A stretch of 64,000 nt of DNA from Geomonas sp. Red32 (GCF_023652955.1 NZ_JAKLOY010000004.1:186001-250000), one strand, 5' to 3'; counted from the first letter of the stretch, positions 24,832-33,837 are shown. The notes: a model not told the origin generated them from the letters alone. Made by a program: numbers and translations.

Positions 24832-26247
24832 ATGAGAATACTGCTGCTGGCAATGCCGGACGCCGCCAACAACTTCAACCGCGTCATCAAGGTCCCCAAC
24901 CTCGGCCTCTGCTCGATCGCGGCCCATTTGCCGGAGCACGGGGTGAAGATCGTGGACCTCGTGCTGGTCCAGCGGAACATCGCCTCCTGGCTCGGCAAAC
25001 TCCTGGCCGAGTTCCGCCCCGAGATCGTCGGGATCAGCAGCATGAGCTTCCAGTACCAGAGCGCGGTCCGCGTGATGAAGATCTGCCACGAGACCATCCC
25101 GAGCGCCCACGTCGTCCTCGGCGGCTACCATGCCACCCTCGCCTACCGCGAGCTCACCAGCCGCTGGCCCGCCCCTTTCGATTTCCTGGTCAGGGGCGAA
25201 GGCGAACGGGCCATGGTGGCCCTGGTGAAGGCCCTCCATGGGGAGCTTCCCTACGAGGAGGTACCCTCGCTCTCCTGGTGCCACCAGGGGGTCTTCAGGC
25301 ACAACCCGGCGGCCCCGCTCATGGAGATGGAGTCGCTCCCCCTCCCCGCCCGCGACGCCCGCCTGCTCGACACCTTCAGCTACCTCGGAAGAAAACTGGA
25401 CTGCCTGGAGACCTCGCGCGGCTGCACCATGACCTGCACCTTCTGCTCGATCACCGGAATGTACGGATCGAGCTTTCGCTGCCATGCCGTCGAGCGGGTA
25501 GTGGCCGACCTGAAGGAGCTCAAGAGGCGGGGAACGCGGAGCGTCCTGCTGGTCGACGACAACATCACCCTCGATCCCCGGCGCTTCCGGAGGATCGCCG
25601 AGGCCATCGCCGCAGAGGGGCTCAACGACATGGAGTACCTGGTTCAGGCTTCGGTGGCGGGGATGGTGGCCGATGCCGGGCTGATTCCGGCGCTGGCCAA
25701 GGCGAACTTCACCATGGTCTTTCTCGGAATCGAATCGGTCATCCCGAAGAATCTGCTGCTTTTCCAGAAGGGGGAGGTGCAGGAAAAGACCGAGGAGGCC
25801 GTGCGGCGGCTGCGCGAGCACGGGATCGGCGTGATGGGGGGCTTCATCATCGGGAACCCGGACGACCGCGCCGAGGACATCCGGGCCATCTTCCGGGCCT
25901 CGAAGCGGCTGCGGATCGATCTCCCCTACGTCCAGTGCGTGACCCCTTACCCGGGGACCCGCATCCGGGAGGAGCTCATGAAGGAGGGGCTGGTGACCAA
26001 CCCGCACGACCTGAGCCGGTACACCGGCTTCATGTGCAACGTGCGGACGCGCCACCTGAGCGAGCGGCAGCTGAACAGGATCATGAACTGGGAGAACCTG
26101 AAGGCTTTCTTCAGTCCCGGGATGTTCATCGGGAATTACTTCGTGCGGCGGCGCGAGAAGGCCGCATTGAAGGTGGTGCTGAACAACCTCGACCTCGTGC
26201 GGGGGTGGTTCACCGGCGACCAGTTCCGCTCGCGGCACAGGTTCTGA
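24832..26247 (+). CDS. B12-binding radical SAM enzyme
   Basis: 471 residues from the ATG at 24832 (GGAG 10 bp upstream). An N-terminal cobalamin-binding Rossmann domain (1-140: PNLGLCSIAAHLPEHGVKIV, VVLGGYHATL, LVRGEGE) is followed by a radical SAM core with the cluster motif CTMTCTFC in ETSRGC. The C-terminus (NWENLKAFFSPGMFIGNYF) is basic. Enzymes of this group methylate or rearrange unactivated carbons. The gene converges on the type III PKS operon with a 13-bp gap between stop codons, so it may belong to the same pathway although on the other strand. Confidence 0.85.
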   Translation: MRILLLAMPDAANNFNRVIKVPNLGLCSIAAHLPEHGVKIVDLVLVQRNIASWLGKLLAEFRPEIVGISSMSFQYQSAVRVMKICHETIPSAHVVLGGYHATLAYRELTSRWPAPFDFLVRGEGERAMVALVKALHGELPYEEVPSLSWCHQGVFRHNPAAPLMEMESLPLPARDARLLDTFSYLGRKLDCLETSRGCTMTCTFCSITGMYGSSFRCHAVERVVADLKELKRRGTRSVLLVDDNITLDPRRFRRIAEAIAAEGLNDMEYLVQASVAGMVADAGLIPALAKANFTMVFLGIESVIPKNLLLFQKGEVQEKTEEAVRRLREHGIGVMGGFIIGNPDDRAEDIRAIFRASKRLRIDLPYVQCVTPYPGTRIREELMKEGLVTNPHDLSRYTGFMCNVRTRHLSERQLNRIMNWENLKAFFSPGMFIGNYFVRRREKAALKVVLNNLDLVRGWFTGDQFRSRHRF

Positions 26248-26260
26248 AAGGCCGACGGGA

Positions 26261-27352
26261 TCAGGTCTTTCTCAGCAGGTAGCCGTGGGCAGAGAGGCCG
26301 GCGCCGTAGGCCAACAAGACGCACAACTGCTGCGGCTCGATCCCCTGCTGCAGGAGCTCCTCCAGGACGAAAAGCACGGTGGGGGACGACATGTTGCCGT
26401 ACTCCGCCAGCACCTTCCGGGTGGCCCACATCGCCTCCTCGTCGATCCCCACGCTGTCGCGCACCGCGGCGAGAATCTTGTCCCCTCCGGTATGCAGCGC
26501 CCAATGCCCCACCTGGTGCGGTTTCACCGCCGCCTCCGCAAAGAGATCTTCCACCACGGCCGCCGCGGCCTTACCGACCAGCTCCGGCAGTTCGAGGGAG
26601 AGCTGGTTGTGGAGCTGCCCGTTCTTGTGGACGAAGCGGATCGACTCCCGCTGCTCCGGAATGTAGCGCCCCGCCGAAGCCACCAGCTCGAATCCGGACG
26701 GCCGCTCCCAGAGCACCGCCGCCGCCGCGCCGTCGCCGAAGATGGCGTTGGAGAGGATGAGACTCAGGTCGTTGTCCATCTGGAAGGCGGCGCTGCAGAT
26801 CTCCACCGCCACACTCACCACCACCCCGCCGTTCGCCTTCAGCATGGCCTCCGCCACCTGCAGGTTGGGGATCGCCCCGCCGCAGCCGCTTCCCACCAGG
26901 TCGTACACCGGGGTCGTCCGCCCAAGCCCCAGCCGCTCCAGGAGGTAGGTGGAGATGCCGGGGCAGATGTAGCCGGTGCAGGTGTTGACCACCAGCGCGG
27001 TGACATCCTTCACGGTCAGGCCGACCTTCGCCAGGGCGCTCTCCACTGCCTTCGCGGAGAGATCTATCGAGCGCTCGGTGAAGCGGCGGACCCGCTGATC
27101 GGCGCTCTCCCCCATGATGTCGGCCGGCTCGTCGATGGCAAAGTGCCGCTTGCGGATGCTCGAATGGAGGAAGGTGGCCCTGATCTGGGCGATGCTCCTC
27201 GCGGTGAGCCGGTTGCCGAAGTGCTCTTTCAGGAGCTCGGCCGCGGTGCGCTGGTCGGTCCCCATAGGGGGCGCGACGGTGGCGAGCGAGCCGAGGAAGG
27301 CGCGCCGGGAGTGGTCTCTGGTTCGATACTGGTTTGCCGGTTCCCTAGTCAT
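26261..27352 (-). CDS. Type III polyketide synthase
   Basis: 363 residues from the ATG at 27352. The chalcone-synthase-type triad is intact: Cys157 (GSGCGGAIPNL), His287 (ALHTGGDKIL) and Asn320 (EYGNMSSPTVLFVL). These enzymes extend acyl-CoA starters with malonyl-CoA to give alkylresorcinols, alkylpyrones or similar. The N-terminal 17 residues are an extension before the usual LGSLATVAPP start of the fold. The start overlaps the end of the U32-family gene by 8 bp, and that gene overlaps a methyltransferase gene, so the three are translationally linked. The product is not predictable from sequence alone. Confidence 0.9.
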   Translation of the reverse strand: MTREPANQYRTRDHSRRAFLGSLATVAPPMGTDQRTAAELLKEHFGNRLTARSIAQIRATFLHSSIRKRHFAIDEPADIMGESADQRVRRFTERSIDLSAKAVESALAKVGLTVKDVTALVVNTCTGYICPGISTYLLERLGLGRTTPVYDLVGSGCGGAIPNLQVAEAMLKANGGVVVSVAVEICSAAFQMDNDLSLILSNAIFGDGAAAAVLWERPSGFELVASAGRYIPEQRESIRFVHKNGQLHNQLSLELPELVGKAAAAVVEDLFAEAAVKPHQVGHWALHTGGDKILAAVRDSVGIDEEAMWATRKVLAEYGNMSSPTVLFVLEELLQQGIEPQQLCVLLAYGAGLSAHGYLLRKT

Positions 27353-28586
27353 GCCTTCCCCCTTGACGGACGCCCCACAGGGCGCCGGAATACATCTCCT
27401 CGAAGACCTCACGGTAAAGCTCCATCATTTCGCGGCGGTACTCCTCGTCGACGGTGACCGCCCTTTCGGTCCAGCGGGCGCAGTAACCGCACTCCCCGCA
27501 CGCCGTCTCCCGGCAGCCGATATCCCTGATCCCCTCGACGAAGCCGTCCAGGGCGCGGTTGTCCACCCGCACCGGGTCCCGTTCGAGAGCCCGGATCAGT
27601 CCCCGCTTCTCGGCGAGCCTCTTGAGCCGCAAGAGACCTCCCGCTTTCACCACACCGGGGCGGAAGAAGTACCGGAGAAACCTGCGGAGCTCCGCGAGCC
27701 GACCGGGCTTCTCCTCCCCCCGCACCTTGTAGCCGTACGGCTGGATCAGCTCCAGGAGGTTGCCGTCGAAGCGCCCCTCCGTGTACGCCCGCACCCGGGT
27801 AGCGAGCACCGGGGTCGGCGCCCCCCGCTCCAGGATCTTGAAGGAATCGAACCCCAGTTCGCGGTAGATCCCGAGATCCTCCGGGCGGATGAACTCGGAG
27901 CGCAGGAAGTGGGTGGGGTCGGCGAGCTTGTCGTGGGAGCAGCGGAGCGCGCAGTAATCGATCATAAAGCCGCGGCTCGCGTGCCCCTTCTGGGAAGCGT
28001 GGGAGAGGTTCACCATGTGCTGCCCGGAGAGCGGACAGAAGATCATGCAGTTGGAATTGGCGATCAGCTGCAGCTCCAGCTTCACCGCCCGCCGGATCGC
28101 CTTCAGCATGGCAAAGTCCCGGTTGATGGCGATCGACTCCAAGGTGATGCAGTCGGCCCCCATCTCCTCCCAGAAACGGGCCTTCGCCACACAGTCGACC
28201 CGGGCGTACACCCCGACCCGCACCTTCAGGCGGGGATGGCGCTTCTTTATGATGGGGAGGAGAAAGGGGAGCGATACCGTCACCGAGCTCACCCCGCAAT
28301 CCTCGACGAATCCCAGCAGCCGCTCGAGCGCCGTCTGCCCCTTCCTGGTGTACTCCAGGTTGTCCAGGCAGGCCGGGTTGACCAGGTAGTTGAAGCCGAT
28401 CCCCTTCGCCCTCGCCTCGCGTACGTGCCGCTCGAAGGCGTGGGCGCTCAAGGGGGAAAGCATGAAGGAGGCCCGCCCTCCCCCCACCGGGTCGGAGGGG
28501 AGCTTCCCGAACAGCTCGGTGACCGGATACCCCTGAAGGGCGGCCACGAGGTCGGGCTGGAAGTTGGTGGCGACCGAGAACCTCAT
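27345..28586 (-). CDS. U32-family protein with two Cys clusters
   Basis: 413 residues from the ATG at 28586 (GGGGGAGG upstream). The U32 core shows ANSNCMIFCPLS and MIDYCALRC, giving Cys180, Cys184, Cys212 and Cys216, a spacing compatible with a 4Fe-4S cluster as in UbiU, UbiV and RlhA. A C-terminal extension adds Cys358, 363, 366 and 369 (GCRETACGECGYC), perhaps a second metal site. U32 proteins of the UbiU/UbiV type carry out oxygen-independent hydroxylation. Overlaps with the methyltransferase (ATGA) and the PKS (8 bp) suggest action on the PKS product. Protease activity is unlikely. The hydroxylase role is inference. Confidence 0.75.
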   Translation of the reverse strand: MRFSVATNFQPDLVAALQGYPVTELFGKLPSDPVGGGRASFMLSPLSAHAFERHVREARAKGIGFNYLVNPACLDNLEYTRKGQTALERLLGFVEDCGVSSVTVSLPFLLPIIKKRHPRLKVRVGVYARVDCVAKARFWEEMGADCITLESIAINRDFAMLKAIRRAVKLELQLIANSNCMIFCPLSGQHMVNLSHASQKGHASRGFMIDYCALRCSHDKLADPTHFLRSEFIRPEDLGIYRELGFDSFKILERGAPTPVLATRVRAYTEGRFDGNLLELIQPYGYKVRGEEKPGRLAELRRFLRYFFRPGVVKAGGLLRLKRLAEKRGLIRALERDPVRVDNRALDGFVEGIRDIGCRETACGECGYCARWTERAVTVDEEYRREMMELYREVFEEMYSGALWGVRQGGRHD

Positions 28587-29290
28587 CCCACCTCCCCCGC
28601 GAGAACGAGCAGCCAGAACGGCTCCCGGCTCACCCGGAACCGCGCGGTCCCGGCCTGGCGGGCCAGGGAGGCCAGTTCCTGGTCGGTGAAGGATTTCAGG
28701 ACGGAAAGCGGACCGTCGTAGCGGGTCAGCCGGTTGCTGGTGAAAAGGGTGCTCAGCATCCGGATCAGGAACCAGGCGACCCAGCTCCTCCTGAGATCCA
28801 TCACCAGGTATCCCCGCCGGGCGAGCCGCTGCATCTCCTTGATGAGGCGGACGTTCTCCTCGTCGGTCAGGTGGTGATTGGTCTTGCTGCAGAGAACCAC
28901 GTCGAAACTTCCGTCGGCAAAGGGGAGGCTCAGTCCGTCGGCCACCTCCAGCCTGATCTCCGGGTAAGCGCCCGTCTCCCGGCGCGCGATGTCCACGGTC
29001 CGCTCGTTGATGTCCACCGCAGTCACCTCGGCCCGCATACCCCGGCTCCTCGCCCACTTCACCACGGCGACCGGGATATCCGCCGACCCGGTAGCGATAT
29101 CGAGCACGCTGAAGGAGCCGCGCCCCGCCACCATCCGGGAGAGATGCTTCACCACCGCCCGGCTGTCGCCCAGGTAGCGGTTGATGGTCCGGATGTCGGC
29201 CAGGGTTCCCTCCAGCTCGGCGGCGCCGTAGGACTCCGGCGGCAGATCGAGGAACTCGGGAGCGGTTCTTTTCTGCGGGACGAACGGCAT
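28583..29290 (-). CDS. Class I SAM-dependent methyltransferase
   Basis: 235 residues. The SAM-binding motif I is VLDIATGSADIPVAVVKW, followed by VTAVDINERTVDIAR (acidic ribose-binding Asp) and GSFDVVLCSKTNHHL. The C-terminal helices (VAWFLIRMLSTLFTSNRL) are hydrophobic, suggesting a lipophilic substrate or membrane contact. AAAGGA precedes the ATG. The stop overlaps the start of the U32 gene (ATGA), and the gene sits 19 bp after the exported-protein gene. Methyltransferases in type III PKS operons usually O- or C-methylate the resorcinol or quinone; that is the likely role here. Confidence 0.85.
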   Translation of the reverse strand: MPFVPQKRTAPEFLDLPPESYGAAELEGTLADIRTINRYLGDSRAVVKHLSRMVAGRGSFSVLDIATGSADIPVAVVKWARSRGMRAEVTAVDINERTVDIARRETGAYPEIRLEVADGLSLPFADGSFDVVLCSKTNHHLTDEENVRLIKEMQRLARRGYLVMDLRRSWVAWFLIRMLSTLFTSNRLTRYDGPLSVLKSFTDQELASLARQAGTARFRVSREPFWLLVLAGEVG

Positions 29291-29309
29291 CGGGAATCCT
29301 TTCGCGAGG

Positions 29310-30086
29310 CTACTTGCCCCACACCGGGCTGGTCAGCTCGATCCGCCAGATGGGGCCGTCCGTGTAGAGGGGACCTTCGAACTTGAGGAAGGCCGGGACG
29401 TCGCTGGCGATGGTCCAGATGTGGTCGTCGGGCGGCGTGCGGCCGGTGAGGGCGGCGGGGATCTTCAGCCAGCCGAGCCTGGCCTTCAGGACGTAGTGTT
29501 CGGCAGCCCGTTTGAGGTCGCCGATGGTGACCGGCACTTCCCCGGTGGGGGAGATGTCCAGCTCGATTACCCGGGGGGCCGGGGTGAAGGCGATCATGTG
29601 GATCTTCTCGCTCGCCCCTTTCGGGAGATTCTTTACCACCGTCGGAACCATCCCGTTGTAGACGTCCGGCGGGAGGTCGAGCTTCCCGGTCAGCTCCTTC
29701 TCGCGACCGTTCTTGCGCTCGGTGGTCTTGATCCGGTAGCTCCCCTTGGCGCAGTCGACGGTAATGTCCATCCCAACGGGGAAGGAGGGGCCTTTCTGGA
29801 TAAGGCGATAGCTCTGGAGGGAAAAGAGCTTGTGCTGGGTGAAAACGGCAGTCTCGTCGTGGAGGGAGCCGTCCTTGAAGTGCAGGAGCACGCGGGCCTT
29901 GACCTCCTCGCCGTTTTCAACCTGGAGGAAATCGCCCGAGGCGGGCCTTTTCCCAGCGCTGTCGTTGAGGACGAGAAAGCCGCGCGTCATCCCTTCGCTG
30001 AAGCGGACCGGCACCTGGGCGGCCTGGGCTCGTAAAGTGGTGCCAAGAAGGAAAAGGAGGAGCAACAGGAGCAGACGAACTCTCAT
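29310..30086 (-). CDS. Exported protein, DUF3108-like
   Basis: 258 residues from the ATG at 30086 (GGAGG upstream). A strong signal peptide (MRVRLLLLLLLFLLGTTLRA) is followed by a beta-rich domain with RFSEGMTRGFLVLND, DITVDCAKGSYRIKTT and ARLGWLKIPAALTG, which resembles DUF3108-type periplasmic proteins of unknown role; such folds often bind lipids. It precedes the methyltransferase by 19 bp and is probably in the same transcript, so it could carry or export the polyketide product. That is inference. Confidence 0.6.
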   Translation of the reverse strand: MRVRLLLLLLLFLLGTTLRAQAAQVPVRFSEGMTRGFLVLNDSAGKRPASGDFLQVENGEEVKARVLLHFKDGSLHDETAVFTQHKLFSLQSYRLIQKGPSFPVGMDITVDCAKGSYRIKTTERKNGREKELTGKLDLPPDVYNGMVPTVVKNLPKGASEKIHMIAFTPAPRVIELDISPTGEVPVTIGDLKRAAEHYVLKARLGWLKIPAALTGRTPPDDHIWTIASDVPAFLKFEGPLYTDGPIWRIELTSPVWGK

Positions 30087-30201
30087 AGCAGGACCTCCGG
30101 TGGTGGCGGCGTGGCGGCGCACCCTTTTAAGAGGGGCGACTGACCGCCGCAAAAAGATTGGAGGATTGTAACACAATATCTGCAATCTGCTTTCCCGGGT
30201 A

Positions 30202-31659
30202 TCAGCCGCGGTAGATCACCCGCGTCTTCCCGTTGATCCGGTTGAGATACCTGGCATAGCGCCAGAAGGGGCCGGGGAGCTTCATCATGGTGCCGAGACG
30301 GCGCAGCCCGGTGACAGTGCGGGAGCCGGTATCGGAGACGAAGATACAGCGGGACAGGTCGTGTACCCCGCGCTGAAAGCACTCCCTGGCGCGGCCGGTA
30401 GTGAGCTTGCTGCTGAAATAAAATGACGGCATCAAAAAGTCGTGGCTGGCGGTGAAGATCCCTTCGTCAACGGCCACCCGATGGAGCGGCGTGCCGGGAT
30501 AGACCCTGATTCCCATGGTGACGAAGGCGGCATCCTTGCTCCCGATCGCGCCGTCGATGAAGGAGACGGTCTTGGCCAGGCTCGCCTCGTCCTCGCCCGG
30601 AGCCCCCACCAGAAAACACCAGAGTGCCCGCATCCGGCTCGCCGAGAAGAGTTCGGCGGCGCGGCGCACGTCGTCCTCTCCGAAGTCTTTCCCCAGGGAG
30701 GCAAGGGTCCTTTCGCAGGCGCTCTCCGGGGTCACCACCAGCGATTTCACGCCGCTTCGCTCCATCAGGGCCAACTGCTTTGCGGTGAGCCCCTTCGGAG
30801 AAAGAGAGGAGACACGGAAGCGGGCCCTCACCCTCTTCCTCAGTACCTCCTCCAGCACCCCTTCGAGGTATCCCTCCGGCTCGTTGAAGACGCTGTCCAC
30901 GAATTCGAACTCGCGGGCGCCGGTGTCGCGGATGGAGCGCTCGATCTCCTCCACCACCCGGGAGGGCTCCCGCAGGCGCCAGCTCTCCCCCTCGATCCGG
31001 CCGTAGGTGCAGTAAAGGCAGCGCTTGGCGCAGCCGCGCTTACCCTGCACCGGGAGCACCGGTTCCAGCTTCAGGTAGCGGCGGGTGTCGATCCAGCGGT
31101 GCAACTGGGGCATGGTATCGATGGTGCCGCAGGAAGGGGTGACCGCGGCCGCATTCGCCTCCGGGCCGCCCGCCTGCCGGCTCCCCTCCTTGAGGCCGCC
31201 GCGCGAAACCAGGCCGGGAATCCCTTTTCCCCCACCGTCCCCACCGAAAAAAGCCACCGCCGCCCGCTCCCCCTCCCCCACCACCGCGTGATCGAGGTCG
31301 AGGAAGTCGAGGAGCTGCCGGGGCATGATGCTCGCCCCCGCCCCGCCGACCAGGATTCTCGCGCCGCTGCGGCTTTTGAGGAGCGCGGCCACCTCCTTGA
31401 GCTCGGGGAGATAGCTCCGGGGGGCCAGGTAGTCGCAGTTATCGAGGTTCCTCACCGACAGGCCGATCCCTTCCGGGTAAAAGACTGCCAGCATCCGCTC
31501 GATCGCCTTGAGCGGGTCGGGAGCGAAGCAGAGATCCAGCAGCTTCACGTTGAAACCCGCCTGGTGGAGCGCCTCCGCGACCCAGGCCGCCCCCACCGGC
31601 ACCGCCGGCTGGGGAGAGAGTTCGCGGTTGGTATTGATGATGAGGATGCGCGCGGTCAT
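30202..31659 (-). CDS. B12-binding radical SAM enzyme
   Basis: 485 residues. An N-terminal cobalamin-binding domain (1-150: LIINTNRELSPQPAVPVGAA, ILVGGAGASIMP, HAVVGEGERA) precedes a radical SAM core with CAKRCLYCTYG as the cluster motif. The C-terminal part is like that of enzymes acting on lipids (FYFSSKLTTGRARECF). It is the first gene of a possible five-gene unit leading into the exported protein, methyltransferase, U32 and PKS genes, with a 115-bp gap after it. Reaction unknown; C-methylation or ring formation would fit the family. Confidence 0.8.
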   Translation of the reverse strand: MTARILIINTNRELSPQPAVPVGAAWVAEALHQAGFNVKLLDLCFAPDPLKAIERMLAVFYPEGIGLSVRNLDNCDYLAPRSYLPELKEVAALLKSRSGARILVGGAGASIMPRQLLDFLDLDHAVVGEGERAAVAFFGGDGGGKGIPGLVSRGGLKEGSRQAGGPEANAAAVTPSCGTIDTMPQLHRWIDTRRYLKLEPVLPVQGKRGCAKRCLYCTYGRIEGESWRLREPSRVVEEIERSIRDTGAREFEFVDSVFNEPEGYLEGVLEEVLRKRVRARFRVSSLSPKGLTAKQLALMERSGVKSLVVTPESACERTLASLGKDFGEDDVRRAAELFSASRMRALWCFLVGAPGEDEASLAKTVSFIDGAIGSKDAAFVTMGIRVYPGTPLHRVAVDEGIFTASHDFLMPSFYFSSKLTTGRARECFQRGVHDLSRCIFVSDTGSRTVTGLRRLGTMMKLPGPFWRYARYLNRINGKTRVIYRG

Positions 31660-31825
31660 AACCTCGCCTATGGTGCCGGGTAAACCTCGATGAATCGGGC
31701 CGCGTTGCCGCTTTCATTGGATTAGCAAGAGTGTATCAGAAAGAGAGATCCCCGCTGGACGGCCCTTGGCGGAAGGAAGAAAAAAGATTAGCGGGTGGGG
31801 AGAGGTTTTTCCATGAGAGGTGCTG

Positions 31826-31855
31826 TTGACACCGGAATTAGGGGGGGAGTAGAAT
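31826..31855 (+). promoter_or_regulatory. Sigma-70 promoter of the structured RNA
   Basis: A perfect -35 TTGACA (31826-31831), an 18-bp spacer and TAGAAT (31850-31855; 5 of 6 matches). No coding gene follows on this strand for more than 2.7 kb, which makes a non-coding transcript the best explanation. Confidence 0.7.
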
Positions 31856-31861
31856 GAAGCT

Positions 31862-32168
31862 AATGGAAGGAAGGACCAAGCTCTTTGAAACAATCCCCAT
31901 GGTCCCCAAAAGGCCATAGGGGTTGGTAATTGACGTCCACGCGAACCGGAGCCGGCCAAAGTGTAAAAACTGAAGCGGCTACACCCCTCATCCGTTCCAG
32001 CGGCCAAACCCGCTGAAATAGGTTCGTGACTCCACCAGTTCGGGTACCTCATCGCACCCTAACGGGCGTCACATACCTGTGCAACGGAGACTCAGGAAGG
32101 TCCCAACATGGGCGTCAATTATTTTCCGGGAAAGGCCCGCGGCTTCAGTGCCGGCGGGCCTTTTTCCT
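31862..32168 (+). ncRNA. Candidate structured non-coding RNA, about 305 nt
   Basis: It lies between a consensus promoter (31826-31855) and an intrinsic terminator (32131-32168), with no open frame or ribosome site. Complementary segments define a fold. A 12-bp closing helix joins 31927-31938 (TAATTGACGTCC) to 32110-32121 (GGGCGTCAATTA, one G-U). Inside are a hairpin CAGCGG/CCGCTG (31998-32015) and a stem AGGT..GTGAC/GTCAC..ACCT (32020-32030 with 32068-32078). The 5' domain has GGACC/GGTCC (31873-31905) and alternative CCCC/GGGG pairing. It does not match what I know of tmRNA, RNase P, 6S, SRP RNA, or the cobalamin, GEMM and other common riboswitches. A trans-acting RNA is likelier than a riboswitch, since no gene follows in sense. 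Confidence 0.6.
32131..32168 (+). terminator. Intrinsic terminator of the structured RNA
   Basis: AAAGGCCCGC (32131-32140) pairs with GCGGGCCTTT (32154-32163), with an inner GGC/GCC, followed by TTTTTCC. The T-run favours plus-strand use; read from the other side it is a weak terminator for the following chemoreceptor gene. Confidence 0.8.
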
Positions 32169-32229
32169 TTTCAAAAGGCTGCAGAGCCTTTCGGGACCGT
32201 TAGGGGACTCAGGGGGAGAACGCGGTTGC

Positions 32230-33837
32230 CTATGCCCGCAGCCGGAACTGGCCGACGATCTGGCGGAGATCTTCGGCCATCGAGGCGAGTTGGTGGGCGG
32301 CCGCCGCCGCTTCCTGGACCCCGTGGGAGGTCTCGGCGAGGGCGTGGTTGATGTCGTGCATGTTGTGGCTAATCTCCTCGGTGGTCGCCGTCTGTTCCTC
32401 GGCTGCGGTCGCCACCTGGTGAATCTGGACCGTCATGTCGTCGACCATGGCAAGGATCTCTTCCAGGGCCCGTCCCGACCCCGCTGCCTGATCGCTCCCC
32501 TTGGTCACCTCCTGGACGTCCTGTTCCATGGCGACCACCGCACAGCCGATCTCCCCTTGGATTCCCCGGATCATCGCCCCGATCTCCCTGGTGGCCTTCC
32601 CGGTCCGTTCGGCCAGGGCCCGCACCTCGTCGGCCACCACCGCGAAGCCGCGCCCCTGCTCGCCGGCCCGGGCCGCCTCGATGGCGGCATTGAGGGCCAA
32701 GAGGTTGGTCTGGTCCGCGATGTCCTCGATGGTGCAGACGATGGCGCCGATCTGCTCCGAGCGCGTCCCGAGCCCCGCCACCCGCTGGGCGCTCTCTTCG
32801 ACCCGCTGGGCGATGCCGGCCATGAGGGTGATGGTTTCCTCCACCACCTTAGCCCCTTCCGCGGCGGCCTTCGAGGTGCGGCCCGACCCGTCCGCGGCCT
32901 TCCCGCAGTTCTGTGCGATATCGCCCGAGGTGGCGGACATCTCGTCCCCCGCGGTGGCGATCGACTCGGCCTGGGCCGCCACCCGGTCGGTTCCCTGCGC
33001 CATCTTCCCGGCCGTCTCCTCCAGCCGCGCGGCAGCGGCAGCCAGCCGCTGGGTAGTCTCGGCGGTGCGGGAGATGATGCCATGGAGCTTCTCCATGAAG
33101 TGGTTCATCCACCCGGCGACCTCCCCGATCTCGTCGGACGAGTTCACCTCGAGCCGCTTGGTGAGATCCCCCTCCCCCTGGGCGATATCCTCGATCATCT
33201 CGCACATCCTTCCCAAAGGCCGCAGAAGCCCCTTCACCAGCACCAGCATGACGAGCGAGAGCACGGCCCCGAGGGCCAGTCCGGTGCCGGCCACGATGTA
33301 GGCGAGATGCTGGAAGAGGGCCAGGTACTCGCTCTGCTTTTCCCCCACGTAGAGGGCGCCGATGACGGCACCGGAGCGGTCCACGATGGGGTCGTAGGCG
33401 GTGAAGTAGGGAACTCCCAGGATCTCGGCCGCCCCGCGGAACGGTTTCCCCTCCTTGAGGACCGTGTCATAGGCCGCCCCCTGCAGTTTCGTCCCCACCG
33501 CGCGGCTTCCGTCCGGCTTCATCACGTTGGTGGAGATACGGGTATCCTGCATGAAGATGGTCGCCGCGCCGCCGAAGAGCTCTTTGATCTTGTCGGGGAT
33601 CTCGTAGTTGCCGTTGATCACGTACGAGCCGGCCATCAGCTTGCCGTCGGCCACCCTCAGATCGCCCCCCTTGCTCTCTATCAGCAGGTGAAGGGTTCTC
33701 ATCCTGGCGTCGAGGTCGATCCTGGCCTTGTTGGTGAGTTCCTTTTTGGTCTGGTACAGAGACAGGCAGGAAGTAACGGCTACGGCAAAACAGACGGCAA
33801 CAATAATGGAGAGAGAAATCTTGGTGGCTATCTTCAA
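32230..33837 (-). CDS. Methyl-accepting chemotaxis protein with single-Cache sensor
   Basis: 535 residues from the TTG at 33837, which has AGGAG 8 bp upstream; a longer frame upstream lacks a ribosome site. A transmembrane helix (about 6-30) is followed by a periplasmic Cache-type domain ([55 protein letters not shown]). Then come a second helix, HAMP, and a canonical signalling tip ([18 protein letters not shown]). Cache domains of this type bind small organic acids; the ligand is unknown. No CheR tether. Its 3' end lies 62 bp from the end of the structured RNA, which is on the other strand. Confidence 0.88.
   Translation of the reverse strand: MKIATKISLSIIVAVCFAVAVTSCLSLYQTKKELTNKARIDLDARMRTLHLLIESKGGDLRVADGKLMAGSYVINGNYEIPDKIKELFGGAATIFMQDTRISTNVMKPDGSRAVGTKLQGAAYDTVLKEGKPFRGAAEILGVPYFTAYDPIVDRSGAVIGALYVGEKQSEYLALFQHLAYIVAGTGLALGAVLSLVMLVLVKGLLRPLGRMCEMIEDIAQGEGDLTKRLEVNSSDEIGEVAGWMNHFMEKLHGIISRTAETTQRLAAAAARLEETAGKMAQGTDRVAAQAESIATAGDEMSATSGDIAQNCGKAADGSGRTSKAAAEGAKVVEETITLMAGIAQRVEESAQRVAGLGTRSEQIGAIVCTIEDIADQTNLLALNAAIEAARAGEQGRGFAVVADEVRALAERTGKATREIGAMIRGIQGEIGCAVVAMEQDVQEVTKGSDQAAGSGRALEEILAMVDDMTVQIHQVATAAEEQTATTEEISHNMHDINHALAETSHGVQEAAAAAHQLASMAEDLRQIVGQFRLRA

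Noticed and set aside
31714-32052. 112-codon open frame on the minus strand over the structured RNA
   Set aside because: No ribosome site, and the composition is unlike coding DNA of this window. It lies across strong RNA pairing with a promoter and terminator on the other strand.
31927-32121. Retron msr/msd-like inverted repeat
   Set aside because: The 12-bp arms resemble a1/a2 repeats, but no reverse transcriptase gene is near; the flanking genes are a chemoreceptor and a radical SAM enzyme.
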